DNA of 64,000 bases, taken from Azorinus chamasolen (lineage: Eukaryota > Mollusca > Bivalvia > Cardiida > Solecurtidae). A program made the translations under genes and the position numbers. Below, in pieces: positions 41,748 through 51,866 of the stretch. The notes below the pieces were generated by a model that ran no database searches, was not told the DNA's origin, and saw only the letters and a program-made list of their open reading frames with translations. The first letter of the stretch is position 1. Every line of letters begins with the position of its first letter. Location: NCBI GenBank assembly GCA_963576725.1, contig OY755241.1, positions 29,142,853 through 29,206,852 of the forward strand. Direction: 5' to 3'.

Positions 41748-41896
41748 GAGACAACTGCAGAGAGAACAAGTGCAATAGACAAACCGCAAACATTTTTGTG
41801 TTTTTTCACTCTTACTGTCTTTGCTGTTGTTGTTGTTAGTCACTAGACGAAGAAGTTGACAGTGATCATGATATTCCATTGTTTAGCTGGTGATAA
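41748..41896 (+). other. start of unc-18 3' UTR
   Basis: This non-repetitive stretch follows the stop codon and includes a short Ttgctg run. No convincing AATAAA lies within it, so the polyA site is not defined. MITEs begin at about 41900. Confidence 0.5.
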
Positions 41897-41899
41897 TTA

Positions 41900-42007
41900 T
41901 TAGCTCGTAGCGTGCTATGGGTGAGTGAGTGATAGACTTGGTGAACAGTTTTCGTCCATATGCGGCCGCCAAGTAACACAACGTCTCATCCGGATCCAGA
42001 CTGTTAA
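41900..42007. mobile_element. M6 fragment
   Basis: GTAGCGTGCTATGGGTGAGTG ... CAAGTAACACAACGTCTCATC then CGGATCCAGACTG. Confidence 0.6.
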
Positions 42008-42255
42008 ACCCTTTCCCTGCTGAATATTTGTGTAAGAAATAATGACATCATGTATATTTATTGGTGGAAATATTATAATGGCATATGTACACAGGATTTT
42101 TTCGATTGGGAGACACTGTAGAGTTGGATTTATTAAAATTTTGTAAGCAAACAGAGTAGACCCTGATCAGACAGCTCCTACAGAAGCCGTCTGATCTGGG
42201 TATACCCCTGTTTGCAAAGGTGTGAAAAAGAGAGTTTATATGAGGGGAAGGGTTA
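42004..42255. mobile_element. M1 MITE
   Basis: TTAAACCCTTTCCCTGCTGA to GAGGGGAAGGGTTAA; palindrome GATCAGACAGCTCCTACAG. Confidence 0.85.
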
Positions 42256-42389
42256 AACACTGTTGATTATGCTTTTGAACAAATATTGAAAAAAGGAAAC
42301 CAAAAAACTTAAAGCAGATGACAGTTTTACTGGTGTCTTAGCATATTAACTGGTTAGCATATTAACTGGTTATCTGATGAACAATCATT

Positions 42390-42718
42390 TTGACACTCTT
42401 TACAAACAGAGTAAATCTAGATCAGAGGGCTCCACTAAGAGCTATTTGATCAGGATCTGATCTGTTTGCTTAAAAAACAAGGTAGATATGATTGTCAAGT
42501 TTCGTGCATGGTAAAATATTCCCGTGTTCATATGCCATTTTAAAATTTCGTTCGCCAACAGTGTAGACCCAGATCAGAGGACTGTAGAGACTGTTTGTCA
42601 TTCAAAAACTTCTAGCAAGTTTCAGTCTCTCATACTGAGAGGAGTCTATAATTCAGGATTGAAAGAGTTAATATTCATAATGATTATTTCTTACATGAAT
42701 ATTCATGAGATAAAAGGT
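42390..42718. mobile_element. M1 MITE containing an M4 insertion
   Basis: M1 arms TTACAAACAGAGTAAATCTAG and CATGAATATTCATGAGATAA flank an M4 (about 42549-42671) with GTGTAGACCCAGATCAGAGG and GTTTGTCATTCAAAAAC. Confidence 0.65.
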
Positions 42719-42928
42719 TTAACCATTTCCTCCATAAATACGTTTTTCTACGCCTCTGTAATAACCACTTCTTGAAACCATTGTGATAAATAGAGCATTT
42801 GCTCCTACAGGAGCATATGCTGTATTTATCACAATGGTTGCAAACTACGAAATTCTTAAATTTTACTTTTGGGTAGATTCATCTCAAAGAGGTTGGGTCT
42901 AAGAATAGCCTATGGAGGAAAGGGTTAA
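42719..42928. mobile_element. M2 MITE
   Basis: TTAACCATTTCCTCCATAAA to GGAGGAAAGGGTTAA; tip GCTCCTACAGGAGC. Confidence 0.9.
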
Positions 42929-43069
42929 AGATATTGTTAGTTGGACTACACTATTCACAGTCACATAATTAGTGGACAGCTGAAGACAGTTGTAGCTACT
43001 CACGAGGTTTCTCGGCTATCTCAGAAATATACCTCATTTACAATACAAAAGATAAGAAGGAGTAGAACC

Positions 43070-43160
43070 AACGACCGAGGCATGATATGGTAAACTGGAT
43101 TTATTCCGACCTGTGTTTCGATGTTACAATAGTCTTCATCACTCTTTACAATAGTTTGGT
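43070..43160 (-). mobile_element. possible Penelope-like element tail
   Basis: On the minus strand, GATGAAGACTATTGTAACAT then CGAAACACAGGTCGGAATAA resembles the conserved GATGAAG...CGAAACGTCGG tail of Penelope-like elements. No coding part is present. Confidence 0.4.
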
Positions 43161-43328
43161 AATTCCAGAGAGAGAGTTATTCCTGAAGTAACAAAGAGCT
43201 GATTGGTTTAGAGAAAATAGTGTTAAATGATATAAAGCATTTGAATTTGTTTCATGTTATTAGATGAAAAATTGTGGATAGGCAATTTAATGATATAGTT
43301 TGGGCATTGTAAAATTGAGCTGTTTCAC

Positions 43329-43780
43329 TTAACCGTTTACTACACTAATACACCTTTCTACACCTTTACAAATGGAACACACCCAGATCAGGCGGGTCAC
43401 GTAGGAGCTGCCTGATGAGGGTCTGCTCTATTTGTTCTTGAAATTAACCCTTCGCTTGCTGTTCACGTCAATATACCTACCTGTAAATAGTGAAGACCCA
43501 GATGAGACAGCTCCTGCAGGAGCTGTCTCATCAGGGTCTGCACTATTTACAAGTTGATTGTGCAACCAGTGCACTCCACTCCACTCATACTTGTACACAG
43601 TGAAGATATATGTAATTATACAACAGGACATGGGTAAAGAAGGAGAAATGTATTTTAAAATTCAGCAAGAGAAGGGTTAAATAGATTTGATTCTGCATTC
43701 TCTGCCATGATGAAAACTTCCCTTGTGCATTGTGGTTGTAACATGTTAATGGTGTCATTATTTCTTGCATAATAAACCAT
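43329..43780. mobile_element. M1 MITE split by M3
   Basis: TTAACCGTTTACTACACTAA ... GTTCTTGAAA | M3 | ATAGATTTGATTCTGCATTC ... Typical M1 copies carry an uninterrupted ATTA.ATAGAT here. Confidence 0.78.
43444..43680. mobile_element. M3 MITE nested in M1
   Basis: TTAACCCTTCGCTTGCTGTT to AGCAAGAGAAGGGTTAA; a short internal deletion at CACTCCACTCCACTCATAC. Confidence 0.92.
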
Positions 43781-43813
43781 TAACTTCATCTATACAACCG
43801 TTTACACATTTTC

Positions 43814-44022
43814 AGGGTAGAAACCCTCTCTATAACGGCCACTAAATTGTGTTAATTAGTTGGTATTTAGGGCAGGTGGCTGCTTAAAGCAAGGTGAAAG
43901 TAAAACAGAACGCTCCTATGGGAGCGTTCTGTTTTACTTTCACCTTGCTTTAAGCAGCCTCCTGCCTTTAACACAAAATACTTGGTGTAATTTAGTGGCC
44001 TTTGTAGAGAGGTTTTGCTGTA
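43814..44022. mobile_element. T MITE
   Basis: AAACCCTCTCTATAACGGCC to AGAGAGGTTTTGCTGTA; hairpin tip GCTCCTATGGGAGC. Confidence 0.85.
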
Positions 44023-44105
44023 CAACCTTTTACAGGGTTGATGAAGGTTTGGTTTAACTTTTCACCTGTTGAATATTCATGGTGAAATATTACTTACCTG
44101 AATGT

Positions 44106-44395
44106 GTATAATGACATTATGAATGAGGGAATACCATTATGAATGAGGGAATACCATTATGAATGAGGGAATATTATGAATGAGGGAATACCATTATGAA
44201 TGAGGGAATACCATTATGAATGAGGGAATACCACAATGAATGAGGGAATACCATTATGAATGATGGAATACCATTATGAATGAGGGAATACCACAATGAA
44301 TGAGGGAATACCACTATGAATGAGGCAATACAATTATGAATGAGGGAATACACTTATGAATGAGGGAATACCATTATGAATGAGGGAATGCCACC
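44106..44395 (+). repeat. 20-bp tandem repeat, about 14 units
   Basis: Units of ATTATGAATGAGGGAATACC with few variants. Confidence 0.92.
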
Positions 44396-44404
44396 AAACC
44401 AAAA

Positions 44405-44545
44405 ACTGTTGAACCCCATCTGTATTATTTCATATAATAAGAAAGCAAACAGAAGAGAGATTGATCACATGGTTGCTGTAGGAGTCATTTGAAAAAGCTC
44501 TACTCTGTTTACTTATGAATTTGTATAGATGTGGTACTATTCTTC
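44405..44545. mobile_element. M1 fragment
   Basis: GCAAACAGAAGAGAGATTGA and GCTCTACTCTGTTTACTTATG. Confidence 0.5.
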
Positions 44546-44711
44546 AGCATGGATCCATATGAGATCCCAGTTAAATCAGCATGTCATGATGTTTCTGGCT
44601 AGATAGGTTAAAAAGATCTACTTTGAACATTGAAGCAGACGACAATGTATGCAGTCGACAATTTCTTATAGTGCAGAAGGTTAATATATCAATGAGTTGT
44701 CTTGAATGATA

Positions 44712-44920
44712 AACAGTAAAACCCCTCTAATGCGACCACCAAAAAGATGTATAATTCTGGGTCTTAAAAACAGGTGGTAGCTTAATGCAGGTCGAAAGTT
44801 ATGCAGAAAGCTCCTGCAGGAGCTTTCTGCATAATTTTCGACCTGCATTAAGCAACCACCTGCCTTTAAAGACCTTTATTTCCATTCATGATGTGGTCGC
44901 ATTAGAGGGGTTTTACTGTA
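44712..44920. mobile_element. T MITE (GCGACCAC subtype)
   Basis: ACAGTAAAACCCCTCTAATG and CATTAGAGGGGTTTTACTGTA; hairpin tip GCTCCTGCAGGAGC at about 44810. Confidence 0.92.
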
Positions 44921-44985
44921 CTGTAGTTAGAAGTAGCTCTTGCTGTATTACAAATGAGGACCTATTTGCATTCCATTTCTATTTA

Positions 44986-45172
44986 TACAGTAAAACTCCT
45001 CAAAGGTGACCTCCAAAAAGAGGTGCTATTGTGGGTCTTAAAGGCAAGTAGTAGCTTAATGCAGGACAAAAGTTATGCAAAAGGCTTCTGCATTGCTTTC
45101 GACCTACTTTTAGCAGTGACACTCGTGATCATTCATGAAGTGTGTACTGTAGAGGCGTTCTACAGTACAGTA
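44986..45172. mobile_element. T MITE, hairpin reduced
   Basis: TACAGTAAAACTCCTCAAAGG at the left and GTAGAGGCGTTCTACAGTA at the right. Confidence 0.7.
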
Positions 45173-45622
45173 AAACCGCTCTAAACCGGACGTAAAATTT
45201 AGTATAGATATTAGTCTTGGAGACAGGTGGCAGCTTAATGCAGGGTGAAAGTCATTCAGAAAGCTCCTCTAGGAGCTTTCTGAATGACTTTCACCCTGCA
45301 TTAACCCTTCGCTTGCTATTCATGTCAATATACCTACCTGTAAATAGTGAAGACCTAGATGAGACAGCTCCAGCTCTCATCAGGGTCTGCACTATTTACA
45401 AGTTGATTGTGCAACCAGTGCACTCCACAGCAGTGATTGCACAGCGAAATACTTGTACACAGTGAAGATATATGTAATTATACAACAGGGCATGGGTAAA
45501 GAAGGAGAAATGTATTTTAAAATTCAGCAAGAGAAGGGTTAAGCAGCCACCTGCATAAAAGTGTCTTATAATAAAAAAAATAATTCTGTACTAGAATTCG
45601 GGTTTAGAGAGGTTTTTCTGTA
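45166..45622. mobile_element. T MITE split by M3
   Basis: TACAGTAAAACCGCTCTAAA ... CACCCTGCA | M3 | GCAGCCACCTGCATAAAAG ... GAGGTTTTTCTGTA. Confidence 0.88.
45301..45542. mobile_element. M3 MITE nested in T
   Basis: TTAACCCTTCGCTTGCTATT to AGCAAGAGAAGGGTTAA. The palindrome tip is collapsed (GACAGCTCCAGCTCTCATC). Confidence 0.9.
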
Positions 45623-45729
45623 TATTACTTTAGCTGTTTGGTGTAAGCTTGTTACTCATAGTTAATAGCCCATAGAGGTACTGGGCTTTGGTGTCTCGTT
45701 TTATAATATAGAAGTTCTTCCGGCCTTCC

Positions 45730-46025
45730 CCTACCCCCAGCCCCGTTCTCCCCAATGGATCCATTTTACACACACCTATTCCCTTTCTCCCTGTGACTCC
45801 ATTTCATCCCTTAGCTCTTAGCTCCATTTCACATACTCAGCGCCTTTCTCCCCAATGTCTCCATTTCACACACAACCTCTTTCTCCCTAGTGGCTCCCAT
45901 TTCACACACACCAGCCCCATTTCTCCCCAATGGATCCATTTCACCCACAACCCATTTCTCCTAATGGCCCCAATTCCACACACCCCAGCCCCATTATCCC
46001 CAATGACTCCATTTCACACTCACTC
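45730..46025 (+). repeat. CT-rich tandem repeat, about 26-bp unit
   Basis: Units resembling CCCCAATGGCTCCATTTCAC with ACACCC, about nine copies with variation. Strongly strand-asymmetric (pyrimidine-rich). Confidence 0.8.
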
Positions 46026-46149
46026 AGAACTTACACTGGTAAATCTTCACTGTTTTTTAAATGCCAATGTACTTCTTTCCTGCATTCAAAGGATAAATTC
46101 AGAAAATGGTTGATCCTTCGAAAGCAAAAGTAGAAATGCAAAAGGAGAA

Positions 46150-46534
46150 AATTGCAGACTCGATTTTATTGAGTCTGTTTATGAGTAGAAATTGGACAGT
46201 TTGGTCATGGTAGAAACTATAGAATCATACCTATACTACAGTAAAACCTCTCTATAATGGCCACTAAATTATGTTAATTAGTTGGTATTACGGGCAAGTG
46301 GCTGCTTACAGCAAGGTGAAAGTAGGAGCGATCTGTTTTACTCTCACCTTGCTTTAAGCAGCCACCTGCATTTAACACAATATACTCAAAGTAATCTAGT
46401 GGCCGTTATAGAGAGGTTTTACTGTATTTAAAAAAGGAAAGAGAGCAGACCCAGATCAGGTGGCTCCTACAAGAGCTGTCTGATCTGGGTCTACTCTGTT
46501 TGCAAAGGCATAGAAAGGCACGTTTATGAAGTAA
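46150..46534. mobile_element. M1 MITE interrupted by T
   Basis: GGTCATGGTAGAAACTATAG ... CTATAC | T | TTTAAAAAAGG, then palindrome GATCAGGTGGCTCCTACAAG and AAGTAAAGGGCTA. Confidence 0.65.
46237..46426. mobile_element. T MITE containing the left duplication breakpoint
   Basis: TACAGTAAAACCTCTCTATAA to AGAGAGGTTTTACTGTA. The left hairpin arm is shortened. Similarity to copy 2 starts at TTACAGCAAGG, 46306. Confidence 0.85.
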
Positions 46535-46815
46535 AGGGCTATGCATGAAAGAGATCATGAGAAAATGGCCGTGATTATCATGTATGAAACTGTAAAGGTT
46601 TTGAATTTGAGTGACTTGATGTCCCTACCAGATCCAATTGTTAAAGCTATCAGTAATGGCAGTAGGGGGTGGGGTGGGATGTTCTGTGTTTTGCAGACAT
46701 ACTTGTACATGTTATTGTTATTTGTTTCTATTTATTCTAAGATATATGTTATAGGTTTTGCAGGACTTTTCTATGTTCTACAGATATTTATGTCACTTCT
46801 CGTTTCTCTTAACAT

Positions 46816-47025
46816 TTAACTCCATGAATATTCATGTAAGAAATAATGACATCGTGATTAATTTTTATAATAGCACATGAACACAGGAATTTTGGCCATG
46901 GTGGAAACTATAGAATTAGATTTATATGTTATAAACAATCATAGCAGACCCTATTGGAGCCGTCTGATGTGGGTCTTCACTGTTTGAAAATGGTTAGAAA
47001 GGCGTATTTATGGAGTAACGGGTTA
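46816..47025. mobile_element. M1 MITE, copy 1
   Basis: TTAACTCCATGAATATTCAT to GGAGTAACGGGTTAA; left hairpin arm lost. Counterpart at 54091-54302. Confidence 0.75.
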
Positions 47026-47178
47026 ACGCACTGGGGCAGATTTGTGATGAACTTTGGAAACATTATTTTGCCCTGTATAGTATTGGAGGTTCAGTCATTT
47101 TACTTTCTGCTGCATAAAATTTGATATTGCACGAATACATGTACCTATATAGATACATGTTTGCCAAATATTGTCTGG

Positions 47179-47387
47179 TACAGTAAAACCCTGCTAATGC
47201 GACCACCTAAAAGAGGTATAATTCTGGATGCTAGATGCAGGTGATAGCTTAATGCAGGACAAAAGTAATGCAGAAAGCTCCCAGAGGAGCTTTCTGAATT
47301 TCTTTTGCCCTGCATTAAGCAACCACCTGCTTATAAAGACAACCATGTGTATTTATTAAGTGGTCACATTAGAGGGGTTCTACTGTA
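47179..47387. mobile_element. T MITE, copy 1
   Basis: TACAGTAAAACCCTGCTAATG and CATTAGAGGGGTTCTACTGTA; tip GCTCCCAGAGGAGC. Counterpart at 54455-54659. Confidence 0.88.
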
Positions 47388-47399
47388 TATACATGGTCT

Positions 47400-47760
47400 A
47401 GATCAGAGGACACCTGTAGGAGCCAGAAGCTGCTCTGTTTGATTCTACAGCTTGTGCCATGTCAAACTTCATTGATAATAATACCATTGTAACAAATGAG
47501 CTGAATAATATGCATAAAGGGATTAGTTTTACATGAATATTAAAGGATGTACCCTTTCCTTCATATAAACACCTTTTCAAGCCTTTACAAACAAAGCAGA
47601 CCCAGATCAGACAGCTCACAGTCTATTCAGTTTGCTTAAGCTATGATAATAGATCTGATTTTTCAGTTTTTATCAAAGCCAAAACTTCCCTTGAAAAATT
47701 TACATTATAAAGATCAGATAATGAACATTCATGATGTTATTATTGAGCAGTTTAAGGGAT
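47400..47760. mobile_element. M1 fragments, copy 1
   Basis: ACCCTTTCCTTCATATAAAC, ACAAACAAAGCAGACCCAGA and GATAATAGATCTG. The hairpin is reduced. Confidence 0.6.
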
Positions 47761-47779
47761 AATTTGCAATACATGTAAT

Positions 47780-48007
47780 TTAACCCTTTCCCTCATAAAT
47801 ACACCTTTCTACACCACTAGTAGTCACTTCTTGAAACCATTGTGATAAATAGAGCATTTGCTCCTATAGGAGCAAATGCTCTATTTATCACAATAGTTTC
47901 AAACTACAAAATTCTAAAACTTTCCTTTTTCTCTAGTTAATGCTCCTTTTGGGTAGATTTATTCAAAGAGGTTGGGTCTTAAAATAGCCTATGAGGGAAT
48001 GGGTTAA
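47780..48007. mobile_element. M2 MITE, copy 1
   Basis: TTAACCCTTTCCCTCATAAA to GAGGGAATGGGTTAA with intact palindrome. Counterpart at 55003-55231. Confidence 0.92.
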
Positions 48008-48019
48008 TAGTATAAACCA

Positions 48020-48208
48020 GTGTTCTAGGTAGGAGGGATTCGCTAAATATTTCGCAACTTTTTTTTTTTTATTTCTTCTCCAAACCCATGATTGTGAGTA
48101 CTCATTTGTATCACCACAAGTAGGCAGTTTTATTGAGTAGTCACAACTATGAGTTCAGAGGAGAATTTAGATTTTGCATCTGAAATATTCGTCGTATCTG
48201 GACCTTAG
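48020..48208. repeat. H-like hairpin repeat (TTGTGAGTACTCATTTG subtype)
   Basis: TCTCCAAACCCATGATTGTG and CACAACTATGAGTTCAGAGG; the counterpart at about 55260-55830 has an ATGCCCCC element in its left part. Confidence 0.55.
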
Positions 48209-48435
48209 TTAACCCTTTCCCTCATATTGACGACTTTTGAAGACTCCATAAAAGTCACTTTGTGAAACCATTGTGATAAATAGAGCATTTGCTCATATAG
48301 GAGCAAATGCTCTATTTATCACAATGTTTCAAACTACAACATTCTCAAATTTTCCTTTTCTCAAGTTATTGCTCCTATTCGGTAGATTTGTTCAAAAAGG
48401 TTGTATCCAAAATTAGCATATGAGGTAATGGGTTA
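48209..48435. mobile_element. M2 MITE present only in duplication copy 1
   Basis: TTAACCCTTTCCCTCATATT to GAGGTAATGGGTTAA. Flanks CCTTAG and AGTTTTGAATTGCAA are contiguous in copy 2 as CTTTAGTAAAGTTTTGAATT (about 55829-55848). Confidence 0.93.
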
Positions 48436-48685
48436 AAGTTTTGAATTGCAAGGGAGTGAAATTGCGAGATATTATTTTATTTTCTATGCAAATTGTACTA
48501 TATGTATGTTAGGGTGAGAAGTGTCCACAGTGCTATACATTAGATTTTCAGTGATTAATTCTATGAAAATTACGTTTTATATTTCTCTGCAAAACACTAT
48601 CGTGCTGCTACTTGTTAGAATCATCTCGGAGAGACTTTTCATGCAATACATTATCATCGTAACATTGTACTTCTTTATGAGTTAT

Positions 48686-48904
48686 TTAACCCTATGCTTC
48701 ATGTAAACACCTATTCATGCCTTTGCAAACAGTAGTCCCATATCAGATGTCTCCTGTAGGATCTGTCTGATCAGGGTCTTCCCTGGTTGCTTATGGTATT
48801 ATAAAGATGTGATTCTATAGTTTCCGCCAAGCTGAAAATTTCAGAAAATAAATGCTCATGATGTCTGTATTTCTTGCATGAATATTGAACAGGTAATGGG
48901 TTAA
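48686..48904. mobile_element. M1 MITE, copy 1
   Basis: TTAACCCTATGCTTCATGTA to AACAGGTAATGGGTTAA. Counterpart 56087-56305. Confidence 0.8.
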
Positions 48905-48947
48905 TTCTTGTTTCAATCAGTTTTTGATACGGATCAGACACTTTTTT

Positions 48948-49390
48948 ACCCTTTACTCCATAAATACACATTTCCACACCTTTGGAAACACAGTAGATTT
49001 GGATCAGACAGCTCCTATAGGAACTATCTGATCAGGGTCTGCTCTGGTTGCTTATGAAAGTACAGTGAAACCCCGCTAATGCAACCACTCAATAAACAGC
49101 CACTGATGTCGTTTAAAGCAGGTGGTTGCTTAATGCAGGACGAAAGTTATGCAGAAAGCTCCTATAGGAGCTTTCTGCATAACTTTCGTCCTGCATTAAG
49201 CTACCACCTGCCTCTGCCACCCAGAATTATTCCCCTTTTTGGTGGTCGTATTAGCGGGGGTTTACTGTATATCAATATGATTCTACAGTTTCTGCCATGG
49301 CCAAATATTCCTGTGTTCATGTGCTATTATAAAAAATAAAATTGATTATTCATGATTTCTATCATAAATATTTATGGAGTAAATGGTTAA
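48948..49390. mobile_element. M1 MITE split by T, copy 1
   Basis: TTACCCTTTACTCCATAAAT ... GCTTATGAAAG | T | TATCAATATGATTCTACAG ... GGAGTAAATGGTTAA. Counterpart 56365-56809. Confidence 0.82.
49061..49269. mobile_element. T MITE nested in M1, copy 1
   Basis: TACAGTGAAACCCCGCTAATG and ATTAGCGGGGGTTTACTGTA; perfect hairpin with tip GCTCCTATAGGAGC at 49158-49171. Confidence 0.93.
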
Positions 49391-49587
49391 CCCATTCTCT
49401 CCTACTGACGCCTTTCTGCGCCTCTGATAAAACTCATTTTTTGAAACCATTTTGATAAATAGAGCATTTGCCACAATTGTTTCAAAACTGCACAGTTCTA
49501 AAATTCCTCTATTCTATAGTTAATGCTCCTTACTGTCTGATCTGGGTCTACTCTTGCTTCCAAAGGTATATATATGGAGTATGGGTC
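49387..49587. mobile_element. M2 with collapsed palindrome joined to M1 end, copy 1
   Basis: TTAACCCATTCTCTCCTACT, GATAAATAGAGCATTTGCCA then CAATTGTTTC, with M1-type CTGTCTGATCTGGGTCTACTC near the right end. Confidence 0.7.
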
Positions 49588-49627
49588 TGAAAGAGCTTCA
49601 TAAAGAATGATATGTAAAGCCAACATA

Positions 49628-49841
49628 TAACCCATTCCCTTTTGAAGACTGTACAAGTCACTTTATGAAACCATTGTGATAAATAGAGCATTTGCTCCTT
49701 TCGGAGCAAATGCTGTATTTATCACAATGGTTTCAAACTACAACATTCTAAAGAATTTCATTTTCTCCAGTTAATGCTCCTTTTGGGTAGATTCATTCAA
49801 AGAGTTTGTATCTAAGAATAGCCTATGAGGTAATGGGTTAA
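49628..49841. mobile_element. M2 MITE, copy 1
   Basis: ATAACCCATTCCCTTTTGAA to GAGGTAATGGGTTAA. Counterpart 57046-57275 has about 18 extra bases near its left end. Confidence 0.85.
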
Positions 49842-49849
49842 AGGATGTG

Positions 49850-50010
49850 TACTCAGATACTAAAATCGTCATTTTTCTACCAAACTCTATGTTGTGACCA
49901 CTCTTTAGAATTGTCGTCATAACATAGGGTTTAGTGAAGAAATAAAGAAGGTTATATTCTTGAAAATGTTTTAATTTACACATCTTATCTGGACCTCTGG
50001 ACATGTCAGC
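49850..50010. mobile_element. H element, hairpin tip deleted, copy 1
   Basis: GTTGTGACCACTCTTTAGAAT joins CGTCATAACATAGGGTTTAG; right flank GTTTTAATTTACACATCTTA then TCTGGACCTCTG. Confidence 0.7.
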
Positions 50011-50329
50011 CATGTAGATCAAAGGTACTTGGGACCAATAGAACATTGGATTGTTGAGTTGTATCATTTCTCGTCAGAATATGTTTTCATGTAACTGTAC
50101 AAGCGAGAACCTTTTTTATTTATGCATTATAACTTATAAATACTTGTTCTATGTTAATGCATTACCTCTATGTGATGTCTTTGTAACTGTTGTAGAATTT
50201 AAAAAATTTAAACTACATTGAATAAAGATTTAGTAACAGACATTTTTTCTCCGTTATCCTATATATATTGCCTCTCTGTTGTCCTTTAGAACAGTAGACT
50301 TGCTTTAAAGGTGAACACTTAATGAACAA

Positions 50330-50537
50330 CCCATTCCCTCAAAGTCCTATTTTAGAACCAGCCTCTTTGAATAAATCACCAAAAAGGATCATCTACTTGA
50401 GAAAAGGAAAATAATAGAATTGTATAGTTTTGAAATAAATGTGATAAATACAGCATTTACTCCTATAGGAGCCGTCTGATCTGGGTCTACTCTGTTTGCA
50501 AATATGTGAAAAGCGTTAATGTAAAGGAAATGGTTAA
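50330..50537. mobile_element. M2/M1 chimeric MITE, copy 1
   Basis: M2 left half (ACCCATTCCCTCAAAGTCCT ... ATGTGATAAATACAGCATTT) switches at ACTCCTATAGGAGCCGTC to an M1 right half ending GAAATGGTTAA. The switch is exactly at the shared hairpin tip. Confidence 0.85.
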
Positions 50538-50648
50538 AATGTTGTTTGGTTTCTTCGACAAGAGCAGTCTTCTTAACTTGTGACACTTGCAACTGTTGAC
50601 AACAGTTTATAACTGGGTTTTTCCCCGAATTGTCTCTCATGCCCTCGG

Positions 50649-50874
50649 TTAACCCATTTCCTCCATGATCTTTTATTACTGCAGTCCTATTCATGGACTG
50701 AATTAGTAACAAGGAAAACGCTGTGACTGACAGAAACCTCAAAATCATACCTATATTGTTCCCTAAAGCAAATTGAGCGGACCCTAGCGAGACGGCTCTT
50801 ACAGGAGCTGTCTGATCTGAATCTACTCTGTTTGCAAATGTACCTCAATTTGTCTAAAAGAGGGAATATGTTAA
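50649..50874. mobile_element. M1 MITE, copy 1
   Basis: TTAACCCATTTCCTCCATGA to GAGGGAATATGTTAA. Confidence 0.75.
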
Positions 50875-51048
50875 CTCATTCCCTCATTGATGCCTCTGGA
50901 AAAGTCCATTTTTGAAACCATTGTGATAAATAGAGCATTTCATCCATAGGAGTAATTGCTCTATTTATCACGATGGTTCCAAAACTACACAATTCTAAAA
51001 TTTACTCAAATAGTTTGGGTCTAAAAACAGCATATGGAGGGAATGTGT
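50871..51048. mobile_element. M2 MITE, copy 1
   Basis: TTAACTCATTCCCTCATTGA, hairpin GAGCATTTCATCCATAGGAG, end TGGAGGGAATGTG. Confidence 0.75.
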
Positions 51049-51378
51049 CTATAAAAAGCCTGTAATGGAATAGGTTATGGATATTGCTTGCATCAGCTCG
51101 TAAAGTTGTTTGTCTAAACGAGCAAACGTCACCCACTGTTGCCAGTTTTATCATTAACATATTGCATGACAGGTGTTTCTTTCTTTCCATTTGTTTGATA
51201 TTGTGACATATATTCCTCACCGCAAACCATTGTAAAAGGTGTAAACTTGCATTTGGGAAAACATTTCAGTTCAATAAATAGTTTATTACATAAACTAGAC
51301 TACAATAAATTGATATTACACATTTATCACAGCTGCTATACAGATCTGCAGATTACAGGAGTTGTCCATCTATCAAAA

Positions 51379-51588
51379 TACAGTAAAACCCCGCTTATGC
51401 GACCACATATAAGAGGTATAATTCTAGGTGCTAGATGCAGGTGGTAGCTTAATGCAGGACAAAAGTGATGCAGAAAGCTCATAGAGGAGCTTTCTGCATT
51501 ACTTTTGTCCTGTATTAAGCAACCACCTGCTTATAAAGACACCAATATTTATTTATTAAGTGGTCTCATTAGCGGGGTTTTTACTGTA
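51379..51588. mobile_element. T MITE, copy 1
   Basis: TACAGTAAAACCCCGCTTATG and CATTAGCGGGGTTTTTACTGTA; counterpart 58813-59021. Confidence 0.9.
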
Positions 51589-51589
51589 C

Positions 51590-51735
51590 CGCATTTCTTC
51601 TCCAAACCCTATCTTGCTACTACTCATTAGATTCACCTGCTCTAGACAATTCTAATGAGTAGCGGCAAGATGGGGGTTGTAGGAGAAATATAAAAAATAT
51701 TGTACTCCGATATCCGAAATACTCCTTTTAATCTG
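51590..51735. repeat. H-like hairpin (CTTGCTACTACTCATTAG subtype), copy 1
   Basis: TTCTTCTCCAAACCCTATCT and AATGAGTAGCGGCAAGATGG are inverted. Confidence 0.65.
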
Positions 51736-51866
51736 TGTACAGTTCTGGTAATAAGCATGGCACATAGAATTATGAGATTCATATGAATATTACATTTAGG
51801 ATTTAATCGTCTGTAGATCAAAAGTTTCACTTATACACTGAAAAATCTTAAGATCAACAATTTTAC

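Noticed and set aside
40557..40859. Minus-strand 100-residue open frame over exon F
   Set aside because: Opposite strand of a confirmed unc-18 exon and an H element.
44106..44395. CRISPR-like regular array
   Set aside because: Units are contiguous 20-bp repeats without spacers, in an animal genome. A minisatellite.
45793..46113. Pro/His-rich 106-residue open frame
   Set aside because: It is a translation of the CT-rich tandem repeat; period and composition explain it.
46541..46819. 92-residue open frame also present at 53816-54094
   Set aside because: Duplicated with the segment. The few differences seen include several replacements and no sign of constraint; there is no recognised domain or splice context.
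50389..50748. 119-residue minus-strand open frame, duplicated at 57823
   Set aside because: It runs through the M2/M1 chimera and an adjacent M1 and includes transposon-typical RVDPDQTAP, which is the translated hairpin stem. Not a gene.
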